Assembly (NCBI RefSeq): GCF_025960985.1 | Contig: NZ_JAOQMX010000042.1 | Span: forward strand, 1-40,832 | Length of the DNA stretch: 40,832 nucleotides | Direction: 5' to 3' | Origin: Flavobacterium psychraerolatum | GTDB taxonomy: Bacteria > Bacteroidota > Bacteroidia > Flavobacteriales > Flavobacteriaceae | Shown here: positions 34,278 to 40,832 of the stretch, piece by piece | Numbering within the stretch: position 1 is the stretch's first letter | Layout of the letters: the number at the start of each line of letters is the position of its first letter | Made by a program: the position numbers and the translations under genes | The notes under the pieces: model-generated | The model's input: only the letters and a program-made list of their open reading frames with translations | Told to the model about the DNA's origin: nothing | Database searches by the model: none

Positions 34278-35627
34278 ATGATAAAAAAAATCCTTTTAAC
34301 AGGACTTGTTGTAGCACAACTTGCGACCTCGTGTACAAATTCCGGAACAGATGCAACTCCTGAAAATCTATCAGATCAAATTGCAAACTTAACCAAACAA
34401 CCTTATTCTACATTAACCCCTGCACAGCAAAAAGTAAAATTAGAAGCAGAGGCAAATGCTATGTTAACTGAAATGGACAAATCAAAAACGTCTGGAGCTG
34501 TTGAAGCTATCCAAAACTTAGGACATTTACTTGACATCAGTTCGGTTGATATCTTTAATGGAAAGAATGACAATGAAATTACTGACATCTTAAATGTATC
34601 AGGAGTTTATGGTATCTACACTTGGAATAACACAAAAAAAATATGGATTAAAACTACTTCAACAACTGAGTTAAAATTTATTTTCCCTGCAAAAGCATCT
34701 CAAATAGCAAACAATGCCTCGTTAACTTCAAATGCAATTTCCTCAAATATCAAGGTTAATCTTATAGATACATTTGGAAACTGGACCTATAACTATACTA
34801 CGCAATTGTATATGCAAACAGCTTCAGTTTACGACGAAATATACCTACCTACATCTGTTGATGCAACTTTAACCATTGACAACGCTAAAGCAGCAACGTT
34901 TGCAGCTAAAGGAAAATATAACAACGAAAATGACATTCCTCTAGAATCAAGTTTCAAAATGGTTCTAAATGATGGCTACACTTATGAAATTAGCGGTATA
35001 AAAGGAGATCCAAATTCTGCACAATCATCATTTTCATACAATAACAAAAACCTAGTAAAATTCACCGCTGGAAGTACTGCTAAAATTGATGCATTAATAG
35101 ATGATAGTTCATTAGTTTCATACAGAGGAACTGCAAATGGCCTTGTTGAAATAATGGACAACTTTGTTATTATAGCAGATATAGACATCGCTGCGTTAGC
35201 AAATGACGAGGCAGAGTTAGAAAAAACTTTGATTGAACCAACATACAATACTAGCACTTATTATTCTAAGATTAGTGAATATAATAGAGCATACTCTGCT
35301 GCTGCGGTAAAATCGCAGAATAAAAATACTAAATTAATTTTGGTTTCTAAAAAAGATGGAACTAAAATTGCCGATGTAATTCAGTCCTCAGAAAAAGGAT
35401 ATAGCTATATTAATTATTCTGTCTGGGTTAAAGACAATAGTACTAATGGCGGATATTGGAGCTGGAATAGTAACAACAATACCGGAGCCCTTGTTCAACA
35501 ATATGACGAAGTCCTTTATTTGAAGTTCAACGACAATACACAGGTTGAAATGAGTGCTTATTTTTCTAGTGGATTTGATGATTTAGAAAAAAAATTCGAG
35601 GATTTTTTAAAAGCTTTCGAAAGATAG
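34278..35627 (+). CDS. Large predicted lipoprotein of unknown function
   Basis: A 449-residue protein, not recognised. Lipobox QLATSC, Cys19, then a linker rich in Thr and Asn. Helical stretches occur at about 50-75 (QKVKLEAEANAMLTEMDKS) and 310-330, and the rest is beta-rich with many Asn, Thr and Tyr (YTWNNTKKIWIKTTSTTELK). It ends in an amphipathic helix (DDLEKKFEDFLKAFER). Surface or periplasmic location is likely. It has its own good promoter and a strong terminator, so it is a single transcription unit. Such lone lipoproteins are common in Flavobacteriia. Confidence 0.8.
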   Translation: MIKKILLTGLVVAQLATSCTNSGTDATPENLSDQIANLTKQPYSTLTPAQQKVKLEAEANAMLTEMDKSKTSGAVEAIQNLGHLLDISSVDIFNGKNDNEITDILNVSGVYGIYTWNNTKKIWIKTTSTTELKFIFPAKASQIANNASLTSNAISSNIKVNLIDTFGNWTYNYTTQLYMQTASVYDEIYLPTSVDATLTIDNAKAATFAAKGKYNNENDIPLESSFKMVLNDGYTYEISGIKGDPNSAQSSFSYNNKNLVKFTAGSTAKIDALIDDSSLVSYRGTANGLVEIMDNFVIIADIDIAALANDEAELEKTLIEPTYNTSTYYSKISEYNRAYSAAAVKSQNKNTKLILVSKKDGTKIADVIQSSEKGYSYINYSVWVKDNSTNGGYWSWNSNNNTGALVQQYDEVLYLKFNDNTQVEMSAYFSSGFDDLEKKFEDFLKAFER

Positions 35628-35648
35628 ATAACTTCAAAAACTGACTTA

Positions 35649-35687
35649 AAGCCGAACTGAAAACCTATTCAGTTCGGCTTTATTTTT
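35649..35687 (+). terminator. Terminator after the lipoprotein gene
   Basis: AAGCCGAACTGAA (35649-35661) pairs perfectly with TTCAGTTCGGCTT (35668-35680) around 6 bases, followed by TATTTTTT. It also closes the convergent DUF4249 gene, whose stop codon overlaps its last base. Confidence 0.88.
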
Positions 35688-36534
35688 TTAAGGGTGTACG
35701 TACAATAATTGTACTCTGTCCATAACCTGTCCATAATCCTAAACCACCTGTAATATTTGATTTTAAACTTGAATTTGATGGATATATAGGGTTTCTACCA
35801 TTTACAATTTCATTTTGCCAACTATTCCAAAAATCAAAAGCTTCTTTATTTAAGGTTTTTAATTTCACATAAATTAGATCTCCATCAGTAAAATAAGGTT
35901 TGAATTTAGTTTTAGGAAAAATCAAAATACCTCTATTGATTTGCATCGAGACCAAACTCGAATTAAAACTATCATCATTTAAGTTCCCGTAAAAAGCAGG
36001 TACAAAAACGGGTTCTTCCTTATCGATTCTTGTGGTGACTTGGTAATAGTTCTTTTCAGATACTGGATCATCAAATGTTATAAAAACATAACCTGTAGTA
36101 TCTTGTACATTCTCCTTAATATAAGTTGCAGTTTTTAAAGGAACAGTTTTAGGAATTGTAGTTTTGGCTTGAATTATTCGATCTAGATATTCGATTTTTA
36201 AAGAATATACCTTACCCGATTCGCCAAGCAATTCGCTACCATAATAGACAAAAGGCGGGATCCGATCACTATTCCTTTTTAACCTTAAAATCTCTTCGTT
36301 TTCACCGTTAGAAACTGTGATTTTCGCAGATCTAATGACATGGTTTAATATCGTTGTAGAATCTACCGCAGCGGTAATTGGAATACTTGTCGATAAAATC
36401 ACTTGCGGATAATCACCTGTCTCAATCCAACCTTCGACCACAATTTTCGACTCTGACTGTGTACTTTTATCAAAATCATCTTGATTGCAGCTAATAAACA
36501 ACAAACTTATAATCACTAAAATAAAGTATTTCAT
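35680..36534 (-). CDS. DUF4249 lipoprotein
   Basis: A 284-residue predicted lipoprotein (lipobox LLFISC, Cys16) with the DUF4249 layout: VVEGWIETGDYPQVILSTSIP near the start is typical (given here as far as needed: GWIETGDYPQVIL). DUF4249 genes usually sit right after a TonB-dependent receptor, as here with 6 bases between. It is probably a surface partner of the receptor, like SusD-type lipoproteins, but the ligand is unknown. The stop overlaps the bidirectional terminator. Confidence 0.88.
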   Translation of the reverse strand: MKYFILVIISLLFISCNQDDFDKSTQSESKIVVEGWIETGDYPQVILSTSIPITAAVDSTTILNHVIRSAKITVSNGENEEILRLKRNSDRIPPFVYYGSELLGESGKVYSLKIEYLDRIIQAKTTIPKTVPLKTATYIKENVQDTTGYVFITFDDPVSEKNYYQVTTRIDKEEPVFVPAFYGNLNDDSFNSSLVSMQINRGILIFPKTKFKPYFTDGDLIYVKLKTLNKEAFDFWNSWQNEIVNGRNPIYPSNSSLKSNITGGLGLWTGYGQSTIIVRTPLKK

Positions 36535-36540
36535 AATTAT

Positions 36541-38829
36541 CTAAAATTTAAATCTCCAGCTTATAGAAGGAAGAATGGAGTACAGTGTTTTTCTTTCGGG
36601 ATTAACCTCTATCTTTTGTTTGTCCTCATCAATCGCAACATTCAAAACAGTATATATTGGATTTTCTATATTAAATGTATTAAAAACAGAAAAATTAAGT
36701 GCACTTTCTTTATCTCTAGTTTTTATAAAATAATAATTTAACGATACGTCTGTACGAATATAATTAGGCAGTTGTGCATTGTTGTACTTACCATATTCCT
36801 TTACAGGATTATTATTTATAAAATACCACGATGTGGGTGTTGTAAAACGATTACCTGAACTATAGATTTGTGTAATTCCAAAATTCCATTTGGTATTTAA
36901 ATCATAAGTGCCCACAATAGCTAAGTTGTGCCTCCTATCGTATTTCGCAAAATAACGTTTCCCTTCATTAATTTGATCAAACTGTCTATTAGCCCAGCTC
37001 AAAGTATAACTCAACCATCCTTTAAATTTACCGTTATTTTTTTTTAGCATCCACTCTAAACCATAAGAGTCTCCACTCCCAACAAAAAAATCATTTTTAA
37101 AAGTTGTAATTTCATTAAACTGTGTCACACCATAAGGATACTCAATTAAATTATTCATAATACGATAAAAGTTACTTATCGAAAAATCAAATTGTTTTTT
37201 TACAATTTGATTGTAGCCGACTGAAAACTCATTGGAAGATTGTGCAGGAATACCATCAGATGTAGCCACCCAAAAATCAGTTGGAATACCAACACTAGAA
37301 GTTGTAACGAGGTTCAAGTATTGATTTTGACGTGTATAGGATGCAAAAAAAGAGCTATTTTCACGAGGAATATAATTTAAAAGCAGTCGCGGTTCTGCAC
37401 GTAAATAATAAGCTCCTCCATGATCAGGAGCATAATAATTAATACGTAAACCCAATTCTGCAAACAACTTATTTGACAAACACGGTTTTACTACGGTATA
37501 GAATGCTACATTATTTGCTTTAATAATTAATGGTTGCTGATCAATCGTACTAGTACTTAGATTGCTTACATCAATCTTTTGAGGCTGCAATTCATATCTA
37601 CTATACTGCAAACCTGTTTCAAAAGGAATATTATTTACAGTATATTTAACAGAATTAGAAAATCCAAAATCTTTAACATAGGAACCAATATTGAGCTGTA
37701 CACTTGCTTGCTCCATACTCAGATTATTTCCATATCGTGTGAAATAAACAGAATTAGCCATTACTGCCTCTTCAGACAACTGATATTTCCAAGTAGCCGA
37801 AACAGTTTTATTACTCCATTTTAAATCCGCATTCAATGATAAATTTGAATCTGCAATTCGTAAAACATCTCCGCTTACAAAAGCATCAACAGTAAATAAA
37901 TGTTTTTTAGAAAGTGAAGCTATAAAAGTTAAATTACCATCTCCAAAACTATATTTCAAATCTTTAGTATCACTATTTTTATTTTTATCTGAAGAATCAA
38001 ATAGTGGTGCAATGATCTCGTCAACATAGGTTTTTCTTCCAGAAAGATATAAACCCATTTTATGGTTTATCGGTATTGAAAAAGTAGCCTGAGAGGCCAA
38101 GAGCCCTAAGCTTCCTTTGACTGAAAAGTTAGTAGGTACTTTATTAATAGGAGAGACTGCAACAGTAGCACTTAATCTCCCTCCGTTCCTTGCATTTGAA
38201 TTGGATTTATCAAAATGCACTTCTTGCACGTGATCAGGATTATAGAAGGGAAAAACACCTAACAAATGAGACATACCATATACAGGTGTTGCTGCATAAA
38301 GCATTAAATTATGACCAGGATCACTACCTCTTACATACAAATAGCCATTTGCATCTCCAGAATTTTGAACTCCAGGTGTGAGCTGTAATAATTTAATAAT
38401 ATCTGGAACACCCATCATTGATGGAATGGAAGAAAATTTCTCAGGAATGAAGGTAAAACTGTTCCCTGAAGAAATAGAAAGCTTTTTTTTTGCATTTGAA
38501 AAAATTACAACTTCATTTAGTGAACTGTTTTCTTTTGCTAAAATATAATTAAGTACTGTATTAATTTGAAAGTTACGTTTATCATTTTGCCTAACAAAAC
38601 CTACGGAAGCAATCTCAATATTATATAAACCCTCTGGAAGCTTAATTGCATATGCACCTGCATCACCTGTAATAATAGTGTAGCGCTTTGTATTAGAAAT
38701 AAATACAAGCTTAGCACCTACAATAGCTTGTAGATTTTTATCTTTTACGAAACCTTCTAAAGTAATTTTAGATTGAGCGTTTAATTTTAGGCATAACAAT
38801 ATAAAAAAGGAGAGTACAAATGCTTTCAA
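36541..38829 (-). CDS. TonB-dependent receptor with carboxypeptidase-like N-terminal domain
   Basis: A 762-residue outer membrane receptor. Signal peptide 1-19 (LKLNAQS), CarboxypepD_reg-like domain (about 22-95, TLEGFVKDKNLQAIVGAKL), plug domain (about 110-215, MGVPDIIKLLQLTPGVQ and GYLYVRGSDPGHNLML), then a 22-strand type beta barrel ending in ILPSISWRFKF with the terminal Phe. Length is short for SusC but normal for the DUF4249-linked subtype. Substrate unknown. It is transcribed with the DUF4249 gene. Confidence 0.9.
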   Translation of the reverse strand: MKAFVLSFFILLCLKLNAQSKITLEGFVKDKNLQAIVGAKLVFISNTKRYTIITGDAGAYAIKLPEGLYNIEIASVGFVRQNDKRNFQINTVLNYILAKENSSLNEVVIFSNAKKKLSISSGNSFTFIPEKFSSIPSMMGVPDIIKLLQLTPGVQNSGDANGYLYVRGSDPGHNLMLYAATPVYGMSHLLGVFPFYNPDHVQEVHFDKSNSNARNGGRLSATVAVSPINKVPTNFSVKGSLGLLASQATFSIPINHKMGLYLSGRKTYVDEIIAPLFDSSDKNKNSDTKDLKYSFGDGNLTFIASLSKKHLFTVDAFVSGDVLRIADSNLSLNADLKWSNKTVSATWKYQLSEEAVMANSVYFTRYGNNLSMEQASVQLNIGSYVKDFGFSNSVKYTVNNIPFETGLQYSRYELQPQKIDVSNLSTSTIDQQPLIIKANNVAFYTVVKPCLSNKLFAELGLRINYYAPDHGGAYYLRAEPRLLLNYIPRENSSFFASYTRQNQYLNLVTTSSVGIPTDFWVATSDGIPAQSSNEFSVGYNQIVKKQFDFSISNFYRIMNNLIEYPYGVTQFNEITTFKNDFFVGSGDSYGLEWMLKKNNGKFKGWLSYTLSWANRQFDQINEGKRYFAKYDRRHNLAIVGTYDLNTKWNFGITQIYSSGNRFTTPTSWYFINNNPVKEYGKYNNAQLPNYIRTDVSLNYYFIKTRDKESALNFSVFNTFNIENPIYTVLNVAIDEDKQKIEVNPERKTLYSILPSISWRFKF

Positions 38830-38974
38830 TAGCTCATTTTTAAGAAAAAGCTAAAATAAGCATTTTCACTAAAAAAAATTAATAAAATAATGATGAAAAA
38901 ATTTATAGCCATATTTCTAAAGTTATTGTAACATTTCCAGTATTTAATCTCCTGCAAAACATTATTTTAAAAAA

Positions 38975-38997
38975 GGATTAGAATTGATATTCTAACC
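38975..38997. repeat. Inverted repeat in the TBDR-miaE spacer
   Basis: TTAGAAT and ATTCTAA separated by 4 bases, flanked by GG and CC. It lies between the divergent receptor and miaE genes and could be an operator for either. No other structure is seen in this 221-base spacer. Confidence 0.4.
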
Positions 38998-39050
38998 TCA
39001 GTTACATTCGAAAAAAAAACACTATTTTTATAAAAATTAAAAATTTATAA

Positions 39051-39632
39051 ATGTTAGGATTGAAATTAATAACAGATCCAAGATGGGTAAATATAGTAGA
39101 ATCAAACATTGAAGAAATATTAACTGACCATGCTTGGTGCGAACAGAAGGCAGCATCAAATGCAATTAGCCTTATTACACAAAATTCAGAAAAAGAAGAA
39201 CTGATTACCGAATTAATGATTATTGCTAGAGAGGAATTAGAACACTTACAAATGGTCCATAACTTAATAAAAAGTAAAGGATTAATTTTAGGTCGTGAAC
39301 GCAAAGATCATTATGTGAACGAACTTTTTAAATTCATGAAAAAAGATGGTAGCCGCAATGATGCTTTATGTGAGAGGCTATTATTTTCTGCTATGATTGA
39401 AGCGAGAAGTTGTGAACGTTTTAAGGTTTTATCTGAAAACATAACAGATCCTGAGTTGGCTAAATTCTACAAAGATTTAATGATTAGCGAAGCAGGACAC
39501 TATAAAACCTTTTTAGGTTTTGCTCGAAAATATGCAGACAATATAGATGTAGATAAACGCTGGAAGCAATGGATTGAATTTGAAACATCAATTATAGTAA
39601 ATTACGGCAAAAACGAGACTATTCACGGATAA
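39051..39632 (+). CDS. miaE: tRNA-(ms2io6A)-hydroxylase
   Basis: A 193-residue diiron enzyme that hydroxylates ms2i6A at position 37 of tRNAs read from UNN codons. Ligand set visible in a four-helix ferritin-like order: Glu31, Glu62 with His65 (REELEH), Glu117, and Glu147 with His150 (SEAGH). The length and the start MLGLKLITDPRWV fit MiaE of Bacteroidota. It needs O2 and the products of miaA and miaB, which are not in this window. Single gene followed by a terminator. Confidence 0.93.
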   Translation: MLGLKLITDPRWVNIVESNIEEILTDHAWCEQKAASNAISLITQNSEKEELITELMIIAREELEHLQMVHNLIKSKGLILGRERKDHYVNELFKFMKKDGSRNDALCERLLFSAMIEARSCERFKVLSENITDPELAKFYKDLMISEAGHYKTFLGFARKYADNIDVDKRWKQWIEFETSIIVNYGKNETIHG

Positions 39633-39687
39633 TTAAAATACCGAATCTATTTTAATTATTAATACTGAATAAGCAATTAAAATTAAT

Positions 39688-39731
39688 AAATAAAAACACT
39701 TGCAGACAAAGGTTTACAAGTGTTTTTATTT
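39688..39731 (+). terminator. Terminator after miaE
   Basis: AAATAAAAACACTTG (39688-39702) pairs perfectly with CAAGTGTTTTTATTT (39717-39731) around 14 bases. The AACACTTG stem also appears in the hairpin at 87-118. Confidence 0.8.
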
Positions 39732-39953
39732 TATCTAAGACCTCATTTAACTGAAGTCTATTAGTCTATATAGTTTAAAGTTAATTGAGAAAATAATACT
39801 ATATTAACTCATTTATAAATTGACAAATTTTTGAATAAAATGATTCTTCGTTTAAATTATGATGGAATTTATAAAAACTAAATTCTTTCCTTAATAATCA
39901 TTTACTATTTTTAATAATACTTTTTCATAAACATTAGAATTTCATAGGCGGAT
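39732..39953. other. AT-rich spacer before the IS30 remnant
   Basis: No gene or clear repeat recognised. It should contain the terminal repeat of the IS30 element near 39930-39953, but I cannot fix it without the other end. Confidence 0.35.
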
Positions 39954-40650
39954 TCAAGTCATAAATGCAACTTGACCATTATTATTTAATGAATGTATAA
40001 AAAATTCGTTTGGGGTTTTATACCCAAATTTTTCCTAGGTCTGTTGTTTAATTTGTCTTCCGCATTTTGTACTTGTTTGGCTGTTATGTTTTCGAAATTC
40101 ATTCCCTTTGGGAAATACTGTCTTATCAATCCGTTCATATTTTCATTTGAACCTCTTTCCCAACTATGATATGGTTTTGCGAATTAATAATCTATTTCTA
40201 AAATTTCAGATACCTTTTGATGTTGTGCAAATTCTTTTCCATTGTCAGATGTAATTGTCTTTATAAATGGTGTCCAATCTTGGAGTGCATCTATTATTGC
40301 TTGATTTACTTCTGTTGCTTCTTTTGATTTCAATATACGTATTTTAGCAACTCCTGTTGCTCTGTCGTTGATTATCAACAAAGCTCCTTTGTGCTCAGCT
40401 CCAATCATTAAGACTATTTCTAAATCCCCTATCGTCTTTCTGTCTTCTACGCTTTTGGGTCTTTGGTCAATATCAACCCGACCTATTATCAGTCCTCGCT
40501 TATCTTTTGACGCACCTCTTTTTCTATAAACCTTTGCTTGGGAACGCAAATAAAGATGTAAGTCGCCCCCTTGTTTTTTATCTTTCCAAATCTATTAATA
40601 AATTCTTTCATGAGATACACAATTGAGTCCTTGCTCTTTTGTATTTTAGC
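39954..40650 (-). pseudogene. IS30-family transposase, decayed
   Basis: Conceptual translation on the minus strand matches an IS30-family transposase of Bacteroidota type: CVSHERIY, YRKRGASKDKRG, GRVDIDQRPK, GALLIINDRATG, TITSDNGKEFAQH, FAKPYHSWERGSNENMNG, and the C-terminal LNNRPR. Lesions: TAA TAG at 40597-40592, TAA at 40186-40184 (LEIDY stop FAKPYHS), and a one-base shift near 40023-40031, after which another frame gives the proper end GYKTPNEFFIHS and a TGA at 39956-39954. In GDLEIVLMIG a Val stands where related proteins have Asp, so the first catalytic residue is probably also lost. The 5' part is missing near the IS3-type start. Inactive remnant. Confidence 0.85.
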
Positions 40651-40701
40651 CCCTTATAAGTTCGGAGTGATATTTTAAATTTCAAATAGTACATTTGAGA
40701 C

Positions 40702-40832
40702 ATGAAATACAAGAAATGGAGTTTAGAAGAGAAGTTGGAAATTTTATCTTCTTGCGAAGATTTAGGCGTTGTAGAAACCTGTCGTAAATACAGTGTTAGT
40801 ACAGGAAGTTTGTATAGTTGGAAGAAGAAGCA
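40702..40832 (+). CDS. IS3-type transposase OrfA, N-terminal part (runs off the window)
   Basis: From ATG 40702 to the window end, 43 codons read MKYKKWSLEEKLEIL then ETCRKYSVSTGSLYSWKKK, a helix-turn-helix of the IS3/IS911 OrfA type. The element's left end should be between about 40651 and 40701 but no clear TG-starting repeat matching the left-edge IS end is seen. It appears to have inserted into or next to the IS30 remnant. Confidence 0.7.
   Translation, partial: MKYKKWSLEEKLEILSSCEDLGVVETCRKYSVSTGSLYSWKKK

Noticed and set aside
40184..40549. 121-residue intact small protein
   Set aside because: It is only the middle of an IS30 transposase; homologous sequence continues on both sides past stops.
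1..40832. CRISPR array, prophage or secretion system
   Set aside because: No regularly spaced direct repeats and no phage structural genes; the holin-type name of the 32976 gene is a family label only.

Overview
The window looks like a piece of a Flavobacterium-type chromosome (Bacteroidota, Flavobacteriia). The base composition is strongly AT-rich, several genes have upstream TAnnTTTG boxes with a TTG about 19-20 bases further up, and many gene families are typical of the group: tig/clpP/clpX in a row, GH3-like synthetase, DUF2797, DUF4249 beside a TonB-dependent receptor, tRNA hydroxylase MiaE, and the IS30 and IS3 types seen. No other source was consulted, so the genus is an inference.

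Layout. 1-1335: the tail of an IS3-type transposase, then a Mrr-like restriction endonuclease gene broken by an amber codon, then a long intergenic hairpin. 1336-9424: housekeeping genes (DUF2797 protein, GH3-type synthetase with a tiny lipoprotein, serB, clpX, clpP, tig). 9754-12544: a soluble GAF-PAS histidine kinase overlapping a single-domain response regulator. 12937-16493: GMC oxidoreductase, MFS transporter and MscS-type channel, convergent with a MOSC protein; then tRNA-Glu(UUC) and a small unknown ORF.

18303-32904 is the most distinctive part: twelve genes on the minus strand forming a copper (possibly Cu/Ag) export and detoxification island. In transcription order: Cys-rich small secreted protein, periplasmic HMA protein, DUF3347 protein, an RND pump (CusA type) split into two ORFs, TolC-type channel, two successive CusB-type adaptors, a regulator that fuses an HMA metal-binding domain to an AraC DNA-binding domain, a CopA P1B-type ATPase, a DUF305 membrane protein, and a multicopper oxidase with a Met-rich loop and a beta-rich C-terminal extension. 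Five short heavy-metal-binding modules (CxMxP...CPxCxM type) are spread over four of these proteins. The likely logic: the ATPase moves Cu(I) to the periplasm, small binding proteins and adaptors hand it to the tripartite RND pump, the oxidase lowers Cu(I) toxicity, and the HMA-AraC protein senses the metal.

32976-39632: a four-helix membrane protein, an alpha/beta hydrolase, a large unknown lipoprotein with a good promoter, a DUF4249/TonB receptor pair, and miaE. 39954-40832: a decayed IS30 transposase gene abutting the start of an IS3-type orfA that runs off the window. The window therefore begins and ends inside IS3-type elements.

The best candidates for something little described are the HMA-AraC fusion regulator, the RND pump split between TM4 and TM5 by tandem stops plus a frame change, and the oxidase with a beta-rich tail, all in one gene cluster.
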